A DNA stretch of 64,000 nt. It comes from TIUS-1 sp964019505. Lineage in GTDB: Bacteria > Bacillota_I > Bacilli_A > Mycoplasmatales > Mycoplasmataceae. The translations under genes and the position numbers were made by a program. The stretch is from NCBI RefSeq assembly GCF_964019505.1, contig NZ_OZ026449.1, positions 310,001-374,000 of the forward strand, given 5' to 3'. The notes beneath the pieces were generated by a model. That model worked only from the letters and a program-made list of their open reading frames with translations. It did no database searches and was not told the DNA's origin. Shown one piece after another: positions 25,823 to 36,334 of this stretch; positions within the stretch are counted from its first letter, which is position 1; each line of letters starts with the position of its first letter.

Positions 25823-27886
25823 ATGGCAACTAAAAGAAACTGAAAAATTTCAAGAAAAGGAAACAAGATATTGTTTATTCTTTTAGGTGTTTCAGTTGTA
25901 GTGGCTCCGTCAGTTACAATAATTTATTCTTTAGTTGCAAAAGCAAATTATGAAAATAAGGATCCATGAAGTGAAGCTTTTGAATTAGACAAATCATTAG
26001 AACAAGTAATATCAGATAAGTTCCAAGACGATAAAATACGTTTCACTGTTGGTGAAAAAAGTGACACTGGGATTTATGTTACAGAAAATGATATTTCAAA
26101 GATAAGGACATATCTAAGAAGTGGTGAGTGAGTTAAAGAACTTGATGATAGTGTAATTCACGGAATGCTATTTGAAACAGGTGCGAAATGAATACCACCA
26201 TTAAATGAAGGCGAAGAAGGCCATGTGTTATACAGTGGTAAAAAAGTCAAAAATTTAGCATTATTCCCAACTATATTAGAATATCCATACGAAGGCCAAA
26301 ATAAATATGGGGAGATATTTTTCAAATCCTCTGCTACATATGATGGAATCTTTCATTATGGTGTTAGGCTCAATTTGAGATTAGGTGTAGTTGATGGTAG
26401 GAACAAACCATTTGATTTACAAAAAACTTATGATTACAGCTTAGATCACGGACCAAACATACCATTTGCAGAGATGCTAACATTGATGAACAATGAATCA
26501 ATTAAGAGTTTTGTCGCTGACGGTGGGATAAATAAAAGAAGTGAAAATGACAAAGTATTATCTTCGTTACTTAGACGTTATTATGATATGACACCAAGCA
26601 ATATGAATCTTCTTGACACAATTAATCCGGTGGGTGGTTCGATTCCTTCAAACGAAATTTCGGAGTCAGCAAATGCAAAAACATTACATGTTAAATATGA
26701 TAGTCAAAAAATAAATAACTTAAATAATTTTGGAGCTGGCCTTTTTGAAAAACACACAAGTGAATACAAGAAAATAGAAACCATTTTTAATAAGATTGGA
26801 ATATCAATGCCAACTTTTCAAAACGACCCATCTGGATATAGAAAATCAGATAGAAAGGGAAACTTTGAATTGCCACTAAATTCAGGTGATATCAACTCTT
26901 ACAAAGGTTATGTTGGTCAAGATTTTAATGATGACATTTCTGATAAAAATGGAACAATATTTAGATCAGAACATAATGTCTTTACTAACCAAGTGGAAGT
27001 TAAATTTTTAAATGTAAATAGTGAAAGACAGGGTTCGTTGACAAGAAGACCTACAAATATTTATTATGATCAAACTCCATACTCAAGAGGTACTGTTTCT
27101 TATGATAGTTATAAGATTCAAACTGATATAAATTCTGTTCTTGAGGACATAGAATTTGATAGTGACACTTCAACAATAAACTATGATTTAAATCAACAAA
27201 ATTTCAATATTAAGAAAAATATTGAAGCAGCTGTTAAACAAAGTTTAAACAGTTTAGGAGTAAGTGAAGGTGTGCTTAAAAATGTAGCTGTTGATAAAAT
27301 GTTGGCCGCATCAGGACCAATGAAAAATTATCCAAGAAATGGAAAGGATTCTTCGAAGGTTTATGTAGATAATTCATTCAACTTTTTTCCAGCTACAACA
27401 ACTGTAGAGTTATATAGATACAACAAAGATGGGTCAATCCTTTCAGGAATTACAGATAAAATTACAAAAAACCATAATGTAAGTTCTGTGACCAAAGAAG
27501 ATCCGGTAGGTAAAAAGAAAAAAAACATATCCGAGTTCCAAGCAAACATGAGTGCAAATGTTGACAATCTAAACTCTAGAAATGAATGAGATACAAGAAC
27601 ATCTGAGTATACGATAATCTCACAAGTCAAAAACGAATTAATGAAAGAGTTACAAAATTGAATAGATAATGCATCCAAATCCGAGGGATATCCAATTGAA
27701 TCAAACGAGTATAACAGCATTGAAATGAAGTTGGTTGGACCTGTTAAAAATGGAAAATTAAAACCAGGTGATTACAAGATTAAATTTAGTGCACCAAAAA
27801 GCGTATTGAACTTTTTTGGTGAAATGGAAACAACAAGTTTCTTCATTGAAGCAGAACCTGAACCAATTCCTGAACCAGAAGAGTAA
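25823..27886 (+). CDS. Single-pass membrane protein with large ectodomain
   Basis: This 687-residue protein starts with a basic cytoplasmic leader (ATKRNWKISRKGNK), one transmembrane segment (about residues 17-40, ILFILLGVSVVVAPSV) and a ~640-residue outer domain. The segment RTYLRSGEWVKEL near residue 100 resembles SESIKTGEWVEYS in the operon's lipoprotein, a hint of a shared domain. The C-terminus is a Pro/Glu tail (EPEPIPEPEE). Several TGA-Trp codons split it under the standard code; the true end is TAA 27884. It starts 8 bases after the previous stop. No recognised family. By topology it probably forms the outer-surface part of the complex. Confidence 0.72.
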
Positions 27887-27922
27887 TACAAACTATTAAT
27901 AGTAAGTTATATAAATAATATA

Positions 27923-27951
27923 TATAATTGACTTATTAAATAAAAAGGAGG
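27923..27951 (+). promoter_or_regulatory. Possible internal promoter and strong ribosome-binding site
   Basis: TATAAT at 27923-27928 lies in the operon's largest internal gap (75 bases) and is followed by AAGGAGG about 10 bases before the next ATG. No good -35 was found, so an internal promoter is only possible. Confidence 0.3.
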
Positions 27952-27961
27952 TACAAACAAA

Positions 27962-28627
27962 ATGAGAACAAGACCAAATCATAAAAGTCAGTTTCCAGAA
28001 ATTAATTTATTAGATGATGAAAACAGACGAAAAAAATATGAATCGGATCTAAGCGAACTTTCACGAGCAGAACAAAAGAAATTTAGTTATGTACCTCCAA
28101 CAAAAGTAAATAACTTTTCAGGTAGAAAATTATTTTGAAGTGTTAAGTTAGAAATTGCAGGTAGATTATTAATTTTTCTAGCAGCAATAATGACAATTGT
28201 GATTTCATTTATTTTAGGTAAATATGGATTACTTGCAACTATAGAAGAAACATTCGGAATTAACATTGTGTTTTTCGGAATTGACGTTAGTCATGTGGCG
28301 GCCTATGGTCTCATGTATGTGTCTTTAATATTTAGTTTATTTTATATTCTGCCAATGATATTAACTAGAACGGTTGGTGGTGTAAAGCGTTGAGCTATGG
28401 TTTACATTGGTTTTGCAATAGCATACTTTATATTTTTTGAATTAATTTGTGCAGGTTTAATTATATTTAACAGTATTTCACTATTCGAAGGTGGAGCTGA
28501 AGTAAGTAAAATTTATCCATTATTAATTGTATTAGTCCTAACAACAACAATAATTCAAATTATAGGTTCATGTTTCTTAGTCGTTAAATCTGATGACATA
28601 AGACAAAGATTGAGCTTAGAAGTATAA
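27962..28627 (+). CDS. Four-helix membrane protein 4 of the RavA-ViaA operon
   Basis: This is a 221-residue protein with a hydrophilic ~55-residue N-terminus, the pre-helix motif FWSVKLEIAGRLLIFL, and four hydrophobic segments (about 62-82, 98-122, 142-165, 182-205). The motif aligns with that of membrane protein 3 as W-[SN]-x-[RK]-[IL]-E-[IL]-A-x-R-x-L-I, so all four appear to be diverged copies. The stop is TAA; the ATPase gene starts 13 bases later. Function unknown. Confidence 0.72.
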
Positions 28628-28640
28628 AAGGAATAAGAGA

Positions 28641-30206
28641 ATGACAACAACAAATAGAATAGAAGAATTAATTAAACAACTTCAAAAAGGTGTTTATGAA
28701 AAAAACGAAGTATTCGTACTTTCGATATTAGCAATGTTAGCTGGTGAATCAATATTTTTACTTGGTAAACCAGGGATTGCTAAATCACTTGTAGCTCGTC
28801 GTGTTAAATATGCATTTAACAACGGGTCAATTTTTGAATACCTAATGAATAGATTTTCAACACCAGAAGAAATATTTGGACCAATCTCAATTGAAGGAAT
28901 TCAAAAAGGTGAATACAAAAGATTAGTAAATAAATATCTTCCATCAGCTGATATTGTTTTCTTAGATGAGATTTGAAAAGCTGGACCTTCAATTCAAAAC
29001 ACGCTTCTAACAATCATTAATGAAAAGATTTTTAGAAATGCTGGAGAAGATATGAAAGTTCCAATGAAACTTTTAATTTCTGCATCAAACGAATTACCAA
29101 TGCAAGGTCAAGGACTTGAAGCTCTATTTGATAGATTTATTATTAGATATATTGTTGAAGGTTTAAAAGACGAAAAAAACTTTAATGACATGATTGGTGG
29201 GGATGCTGCTTTAGAGGTTGAAGTTGATCCAAACTTACAAATTAAAGCTGTCGAATTTGAAGCATGACAAAAAGAAATTAAAAAAGTTCAATTAGATTCT
29301 TTAACATTTAATTTTATTTCAGATATAAGAAAAGGATTGGATGTTGCAACTGAAGGTGAAGCTTATATTTCAGATAGACGTTGAAAAAAAATTGCAGGTT
29401 TAATGAAAACTTCAGCATACTTCAACGGAAGAGCTAAAGTAGATAAACAAGATTGATTAATAATTCCATACTGTATTTGAGATGATGAATTACAAGAAGA
29501 AGAATATCGTGCACTATTTAATGAGTTCTATTTCGAATCATTAAAAGTTGATATCTTTAAAAGATGAGAAGAATACAAAATAGAACTTGTTGAATTGAAA
29601 AAACAATACGCATATGTATTAGATACTATTAGTGAAAAAAGCATTTATCAAAATGTGTTCTCTAAAAAACTACCAGGGAACTACCACAGACTATTATGAA
29701 AAACGTCTGAAAACCCAATTTGTTTTATTAAAGTAGAAGATTACACAAGAATATTTCACAATAAAGAAACAACTACTGAAATTGAAATTTTTTGTGGAGA
29801 TGAATTAGATAACTTAGTTGTAATTAAAAAAGCAGGTGTTACTTATTCAAATGAAAGATCAATCAAAATTGGTAATGAAATTGTTTCATTTGAAATTCAA
29901 AATAAAAAAGACCAAAACGAACTTGATGCTCTTTTAGAACAAATAAAAGATGTAACTTGAAAAGTTGAACACTTACCAAACTTAATGGTAGAAGAAAAAG
30001 AAAGACTTGAAAAAACTTCAAGTATATTCTTTAAACAACAATTTGACTTAGTGCTGAATAGTGCGTTTGCAGAATACATCGACATAGTAAAACAACAAGA
30101 ACAAGAAGAACATGAAGATCTTGAAAAAAGAGTACAAAAAATAAACGAAACTCCAGTTGATCCATCACCAGAAGTTACAACAAACAAACCGGGTTCAAAT
30201 ACTTAA
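28641..30206 (+). CDS. ravA: MoxR AAA+ ATPase, RavA subfamily
   Basis: This is a 521-residue AAA+ ATPase. Walker A is GKPGIAKS (residues 42-49, with the Ala typical of RavA), and Walker B VFLDE ends at residue 110. The stretch FEYLMNRFSTPEEIFGPISI and the stretch EIWKAGPSIQNTLLTIINE are near-diagnostic of RavA, as is SASNELP (sensor 1). The C-terminal ~200 residues include a triple-helix and insertion region plus a charged Glu-rich end. Known: in E. coli RavA works with the VWA protein ViaA, forms hexamers and acts on membrane or metal-containing complexes. All eight Trp are TGA. It is followed by its ViaA partner 21 bases later; here it is embedded in a membrane-protein operon. Confidence 0.92.
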
Positions 30207-30227
30207 AAATAACTTTTAGGAGCCACT

Positions 30228-31763
30228 GTGGAATTTCAATTAGAAAATAGAATAGATAAGAAATTAGAAAAAGAGTTAGGATACCTACGCAATAAGGATT
30301 TAATAAATCCTAAATATATGCTTGCGATAAAGAGTAGACGTCTTCCTGCTAATTTTTTTGATGATCGAATCAATGATTTCTATGATGAAACAGTTAAACA
30401 TGACATAAGAAAAATTAAACTATCTCCAGCTTTAGAAAAAGAAATTTATTTATTTCACTGAGTACAAATAAATGGATATGAAGGAGTAAAGAAAAGTTAT
30501 AACAAAATACAAGATTTTCTTTACAATGTTAAATCACATTTTTACAACAGATTAAACTTTTATAGATATGAATTTAATAAACAAAATAATGATCCAACAA
30601 TGATTTTCAAAAACTTCATAAATACATGAGAATTAATTTTGACTAAAAGTGTTGTTGAATATCGAATGATAGTTGTAGAAGAACAAAGAATGAAATTCAT
30701 TGAAAAACTATATGACTACATTGAAATATATGACCAATCATCAAAACTATTAAAAACAGTTTGAAATTTTCTTGGTGATGTTTTTGACGATAAAGAAACA
30801 TTGTCTAAAAATATCAATATTAAAACATTAGAAATGTTTGCAAGTTATTTAGAAAACAATCCAGCGATTGTAAAAATTGCATCAATGATTGGTAGACAAT
30901 CTGAAAAAAGTAATTTATTTGAAGAGCGCAAACTAAAAGATTTACCTATAAAAACAAAATTAAAGCCTGTTTACAACGCAACAGAAGAAATTGTGGGTGT
31001 GTCTCAGTCTAATGTCTTAGAACATGTTCTAACGCCTGAATTTGCAGTTCTAGGAATTCCTGTATTAGAAAATATCTTTTACAAGAAATTCGTAGAAGGG
31101 CAATTACAAGTTTTTGACTTTCTTTCATTTGAAGAAGTTCCAGAACGCATTGTTGAAGAACGCACATATAGAGTTGAAGTCCCAGAAGAAAAAGGACCAA
31201 TCATTCTTTGTGTAGATACTTCGGCTTCAATGCAAGGGAGTCCAGAACAAATTGCAAAATCACTTGCTTTAGCTATTACAAAGATTGCAATTAAAGAAAG
31301 AAGAAGTTGTTATATGATTAACTTTTCAAATGGACTTGAAGTAGTTGATCTGTCTAAAACAAAAACACTATTAAAAAATCTTGTTAATTTTTTATCTCAA
31401 AGTTTTAATGGGTCAACAAATATTGAACCAGCTCTTGCGCATACAGTTAGGGTTATGAGTCAAAAAAGATGAAAGAATGCAGATTTATTAATGCTTTCTG
31501 ACTTTCTAAACCCAGACTTACCAGATGAGATATTTGATAAAGTGGATGAGTTGAAATCATTAAGAAATAGATTTCACGCAATATCTATTGGTATATTAAA
31601 AAATAAATCAATCCAACCATTATTTGATAACTCATGGACATATGATCCAAGAGATCCATTTACATCTGAAAAAATAATTTCAGATCTATCAAATGAATTA
31701 AACCCAACTAGAAGTAGGTTAACTAATCCAAAAGATATTTTTAAACAAATTAATAGAAATTAA
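30228..31763 (+). CDS. viaA: ViaA-like VWA-domain protein
   Basis: This is a 511-residue protein with a helical N-terminal ~320 residues and a C-terminal von Willebrand A domain. The MIDAS metal site is intact: Asp330, Ser332 and Ser334 in VDTSASM, Thr397 in NGSTN, Asp425 in LSDF. Length, order and VWA position match ViaA, the partner of RavA. The start is GTG with TAGGAG 5 bases before it; no earlier or later ATG fits as well. Trp is mostly TGA, with one TGG. Inference: it links the ATPase to the membrane proteins encoded upstream. Confidence 0.9.
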
Positions 31764-31781
31764 TAATAGATAGGATTTAAA

Positions 31782-32720
31782 ATGAAAAATGAACAATTTG
31801 AACAATACATCCAAGACTTTATAAGTACAGAGTTAGAAGATGAAGGGAACTCAAATCAAAAACACGCTGTTAAAGCTTGGGTTTTTACAGTATTGGGAAT
31901 TATATCTTTTATTATTTGGGTAACTACCTTTGTAACCAGTATTGAAAATGGAATAGCTGTTATCTCTATTGCATTTATCTTGATGGTTATATTTGTGTGT
32001 CTTGCGATATATAGTTTCAAGAGATCAAAAGGGACTACAGCGAAAAATGTAGATATTATTTCTGACAATCTTCATAGATTCGTTTCGAAATACCTGGAGT
32101 TAGTTCACCCAGAATTTGTGGTTGAAGATATTGATCTTAAAATTTTTGGTGGTAGCGAAGTTTGGTTTCAAATTGGAGAAGCTACATATTATTGCGATGC
32201 CGACATCGAAGAAATAATTAGATACGAACTTGTATCGAGTGGTAAAAATGCAACAACTGTACCGGTACATTACTTCATAAATAGGCTAAGTGTTCGGTTG
32301 TCTTATGAACCGCTACCTATCGAAAATGCTGTCGGTATAAAACTGGGTAAAACTAAAGAAAAGAATATTGATGAATATGTTTCTGAATCAATTGAATTCA
32401 ATAAAACGTACAAAGTAAATTCCTCTAAAACAGACGGTTTCAAATTGCTTACACCAATAAGAATTGATTCTTTAATGAACAACAAACATTTGATGGGTGA
32501 TATCAAATTCAATATCACTGGCAATAATGCAGAATTTTATAGAGAGTGAGAAATACGAAAAACATTTAATAGAAGTAATACTCTTGCTTCGAAACCATTA
32601 ACTACGTTGTCTGCAAATGATGACATTATGTGTGAAGAAATAACAAAACACGTTAAAGAAATAGTTGAAAACCCAATTAAAAATTGAAAAATAATGGAAA
32701 CATTATTACTACATAAATAA
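31782..32720 (+). CDS. Two-helix membrane protein, DUF3137-like
   Basis: This 312-residue protein has two hydrophobic segments (about residues 31-54 and 57-80) close together near the N-terminus, then a ~230-residue soluble domain. The segment FNKTYKVNSSKTDGFKLLTP, followed by a helix and a strand, resembles the core of DUF3137 proteins (fused to paired helices in many bacteria); I hold this loosely. It is the last gene of the operon, 18 bases after viaA. Unlike its neighbours it uses TGG for three of five Trp codons. Confidence 0.6.
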
Positions 32721-32732
32721 TTTATATTCTTT

Positions 32733-32763
32733 AAAAACCTAAACAAATGTTTAGGTTTTTGTT
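32733..32763 (+). terminator. Terminator of the RavA-ViaA operon
   Basis: AAAAACCTAAAC and GTTTAGGTTTTT with an AAAT loop, then T-rich sequence. It marks the 3' end of the operon. Confidence 0.9.
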
Positions 32764-32816
32764 TAAAACAGCGGTTAATTATTATAAAATATTATTATAA
32801 ATAAAAAGAGGTAACC

Positions 32817-33350
32817 ATGATTTTATTAGACAAGTTAGCCAGCGAAGTCGAACACTTGGTTGAACTAAATAACAAATTTCCAGGAGTGATTCAAGAAGAA
32901 AAAATTCAAAGAATTTTAGATGGTTGAAATAACATTAAAGCAAATCCTGAAAAACACGATAATACATCTTCAGTTGATATTTTCAAAAGAGATCTAAAAG
33001 GATGTATTTCAATTTTAGAAGAAAACTTAACACCACACCAACCACACCAAAGTATGGATGGTGGAATTAATATGAATAACTTATCAGCGCGTTTAGCTAG
33101 ATTAAATCCAAATGCACAACGCGCTCACCAACCAATACCGCAAGTCAACAATACTGTTGTTACTAATGGTGGTAAGCTAAGAGAAAATGATAGAGAAATA
33201 TTTATAGCTGAAGACTTGAGAGCCAAAATTGAACTTGAATTAAAATCACTAGTCGCTGAAGATAGTTCAGAGACACAACTATTAAAAGAAAAAACTATAA
33301 CTATAAAAGCATTAGACATGCTAATTGCAAATTTGAAAGCAACAAGATAA
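32817..33350 (+). CDS. Hypothetical protein, helical
   Basis: This 177-residue soluble protein is unrecognised. Its two helical parts (residues ~1-70 and ~125-177) are joined by a polar linker rich in Pro, Gln and Asn (PHQPHQS, QPIPQVNN). There is no signal peptide or membrane segment. GAGG precedes the ATG. Its TAA overlaps the ATG of the next gene by one base, so it is translationally coupled to the alpha/beta-hydrolase-like protein and probably works with it. One Trp is TGA. Confidence 0.65.
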
Positions 33351-34336
33351 TGGAAAGAGCAAAATATTTAATTACAAAAGACATTAAAAAATCAATCAAG
33401 AAAAACAAGACGCAAGTTGAGCAGCTTTCTAATGATTGATTTTTAAAGTATTCACAACATTTAAACGACTTTCAAAAAGAGGGTTTAAACGAAAGTGGAG
33501 TTGAATTAAATACTTTTGAACATCATTTATTTGATAACAGATCAAAACGAATTAACCATGTTGAATTTGATAAAAACGAATTACAAGAATTTAATGTCAA
33601 TCACAAGAACAAACTAGTCAGTGTGGTTGGTCTAATAAACAGAAGTGCACACAGATGAGTTATTGGATTGCATGATTGATCTGAAAACAAATATCAATCA
33701 CTAAGAATGTTAGAACAATACAGAAAAAATGGTTATAACATTATTTCTTTTGATACAACTGGTCATGGAAAAGACTTGAATGAAAAAACTGATTTATGAT
33801 ATTCAACAATTTCTACAATTGATGAAATTATTAGAAACATTAAAGATAATTATCTAATGAGTCAAGTGGGTTTAGTTGGGGTTGGTTTTGGTGCTTCGGC
33901 CGCAATTGCACATTCAGAGATAGGGAAGAAAAAATCATCAGTAAATTGAATAATAGCAGATTCTCCAATTTCAGATTTAGACACATATTTTAAATACGAT
34001 TTACAAAACAACTTCACAAATATGGATTGATGAAAAGTAAGTTTTAATTTCTTGGATAAATTTAAACGTAGCTTAGAAATTAAATATGATTTTGATATTT
34101 TAAAAGACATTAAAAAGTCATTTAAAACACCGATAATGTTTATTGCATCAACCAACAACAAAAAAGTTCCACATTGAATGACTGAAGAATTATATGAAAA
34201 TAAAATCAAATTTGAAAAAGAACAAATTTCAGAATTATGGTTAACTAACAAATCAGAACATCAAAAAATTGTATCTGACTTTGGAAAAGAATATATGGAA
34301 AAGACATTTAATTTTTCATCTAAATGAGAAAAATAA
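33350..34336 (+). CDS. Alpha/beta-hydrolase-fold protein lacking the nucleophile serine
   Basis: This 328-residue protein has a ~90-residue polar N-terminus, then an alpha/beta-hydrolase core: VIGLHDWSENKYQSLRMLEQYRK, then YNIISFDTTGHGKD, the nucleophile-elbow region LVGVGFGASAAIA, a PIMFIAST strand and a late His (SEHQK). The elbow GxSxG is GVGFG here, so the usual Ser is Gly179; a Ser four residues on (Ser183) is not in the normal place. It could be inactive or use another residue. Trp codons are mainly TGA. Its ATG overlaps the previous stop by one base. Confidence 0.75.
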
Positions 34337-34365
34337 AAACAAATAGATTATCTATTTGTTTTTTG
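34337..34365 (+). terminator. Terminator after the hydrolase-like gene
   Basis: AAACAAATAGA and TCTATTTGTTT with a TTA loop, followed by T's, just after the TAA. Confidence 0.88.
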
Positions 34366-34387
34366 TTTATTTGGATTAAAATATAAG

Positions 34388-34740
34388 TGAATCAAAATGA
34401 ACCAATCGCTATATTTGAAAAAGAATATAGAGGAAACTCCGCGCTTGCACCGCCTGTGATGGTGGTAGTGATTGTGCCAAGAAATAAGGTGATCTTGGGT
34501 ACCGCAAGGTAACGACGCTTAATTAATCTAAGGGAAACTACGATTGAAGCATAAAGTGCCACAGAGACGAGCAATGGGAAACCAGGCAATGGAACGGGTA
34601 AACTCCACAAGCAAGAAACTCAAATTTTGGTAGAGGAATTCAAATCAGGTAACTGAACTTGGTTTGTGATCGTAAGATAGATAAATGGTTGGTACACGTA
34701 AGTGAACAGAACGCGGGTTATGATTTTTGATTCTATTTTT
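34388..34740 (+). ncRNA. rnpB: RNase P RNA (class B)
   Basis: This is a ~350-base RNA gene in a non-coding stretch. It has the conserved 5' core (AGAGGAAACTCCGCGCT), the central GGGTAAACTCCAC, and the 3' core ACAGAACGCGGGTTATG, in the order of RNase P RNA. The ends pair: GAATCAAAA (34389-34397) with TTTTGATTC (34725-34733), and the latter runs into a T-rich end that may serve as terminator. It trims the 5' leader of tRNA precursors. Exact ends are estimates. Confidence 0.93.
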
Positions 34741-34751
34741 TAAGGACTTAT

Positions 34752-35213
34752 ATGGAAATACTAATTAACTGAGCAACAAAGAATAATTATTCAATCTCAA
34801 CATGTGAATCATTCACTGGTGGAGCATTTTCAAATGCTCTAACAAATGTTGCTGGGACATCTAAAGTATACAAGGGTGGTTTTGTTTGTTATTCAGATGA
34901 ATTCAAAACAGATATTTTAAATATTGATGTAAAAGTAATTAAAAAATATGGGGTTGTTAGTCCGGAAGTTTTAACTGAAATGTTAAAAAGCACACAACAA
35001 ATATTAAAAACAAATATTGTAATTGGATACACAGGCTGAGCACCTCCATTTGACAAAACAAATCCAGACTCTGGGCTAGCACATTATGGTTTTAGAATTA
35101 ATGATGACGCTTTTGTCTATGAATATAGACTTGAAGATTCTATGGATCGTGGACTATTTAAAACAATGATGGTAGAAAAATTACTAAAACAAATAAAAAA
35201 AAGAATGATTTAA
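34752..35213 (+). CDS. cinA: CinA C-terminal domain protein (NMN amidase-like)
   Basis: This is a 153-residue stand-alone CinA C-terminal domain. Visible are the STCESFTGGAFSNALTNVAG signature and the GYTGWAPP segment (TGA-Trp), matching PncC/CinA-C. Known: these enzymes hydrolyse nicotinamide mononucleotide to nicotinate mononucleotide. The gene lies immediately before recA, the classic cinA-recA order of Firmicutes. Confidence 0.87.
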
Positions 35214-35221
35214 TTTTTTTC

Positions 35222-35229
35222 TGACGTTA
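35222..35229 (+). promoter_or_regulatory. TGACGTTA motif upstream of recA
   Basis: TGACGTTA starts exactly 30 bases before the recA ATG. The same octamer starts exactly 30 bases before the SSB-like gene at 44027. It could be a shared regulatory or leader element; see findings. Confidence 0.4.
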
Positions 35230-35251
35230 ATGATAACGGAGGATGTAAAAA

Positions 35252-36283
35252 ATGAACATTACAAAAACAAAAACAAAAGAGGACATTATTATGCCAAAAG
35301 ATATATTTGAAGACCCAGATCTTAAAGCTGTCTTAAAAGAGATTGAAAAAACTCATGGTAGAGGATCAATAATGACACTAGGAGATAAGGCGGATTCTAA
35401 GATTGAGGTAATCTCATCGGGAAGTCTGCTACTTGATGACATCATTGGTGTTGGAGGTTACCCTAAAGGTAGGGTGACTGAAATATTTGGTCCAGAATCA
35501 AGTGGTAAAACCACTCTTGCATTACATGCAATTGCTGAATCACAAAAAGAAGGTGGAGTTGCTGCATTTATTGATGCCGAACATTCATTAGACCCAGCTT
35601 ATGCAAAAAGAATTGGAGTTGATATTGATAACTTGATAGTGTCTCAACCAGATTCAGGAGAACAAGGTCTTGAGATATTAGAAGCATTAGTTAAATCAGG
35701 TAAGGTTAGCATTGTGATCGTTGACTCAGTTGCAGCTTTAGTACCTAAAGCTGAACTTGACGGTGAAATGTCAGATCAACAAATCGGTGCGCAAGCCAGA
35801 CTTATGTCTAAAGCTTTGAGAAAAGTTAATGGAATAATCAACAAAACAAATACAGTAGTTATATTTATTAATCAACTAAGAGAAAAGGTTGGAATAATTT
35901 TTGGTAACCCAGAAATCACGCCCGGTGGCCGTGCACTGCGTTTCTATTCTTCACTAAGATTAGAAGTCAGAAAGGGTGAAACTGTATTACAAAATGGTAT
36001 AGCCACAGGTAATAAAGCAAAAATAAAAGTTGTTAAAAACAAAGTTTCACCACCATTTAAAACATGTCAGGTCTTGATTATTTATAACAAAGGAATTGAT
36101 AGAATGTTAGAAATAATTGAATTAGCAATTTCTAAAGAAATAATTGATAAAGCAGGATCTTGATTTGCATATAATGGTGAAAAAATTGGACAAGGAAAAG
36201 ATAGTGTTAAAGAATTTTTAAATTCAAACCCAAAAGCCTTGGATGAAATTTATATTAAAATTAAGAAAAATGATATAAAATAA
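35252..36283 (+). CDS. recA: Recombinase RecA
   Basis: This 343-residue protein forms the homologous recombination filament on single-stranded DNA. Walker A is GPESSGKTT; further signatures are AFIDAEHSLDP, IVIVDSVAALVPKAE and the loop L2 region FINQLREKVGIIFGNPEITPGGRAL. The ATG at 35252 has GGAGG nine bases upstream. An in-frame ATG 13 codons later (PKDIFEDPD) also has a GAGG and would give a more standard N-terminus. The only Trp near the C-terminus is TGA. No recognisable SOS box precedes it. Confidence 0.96.
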
Positions 36284-36334
36284 TTTTGTTAGTAATCTAA
36301 CACGCAGCCTTTCTATAGATGGAGAGGTACCAAA

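Noticed and set aside
35214..35251. SOS (LexA/DinR) box before recA
   Set aside because: No CGAACRNRYGTTYC-like sequence is present; only the TGACGTTA motif stands out.
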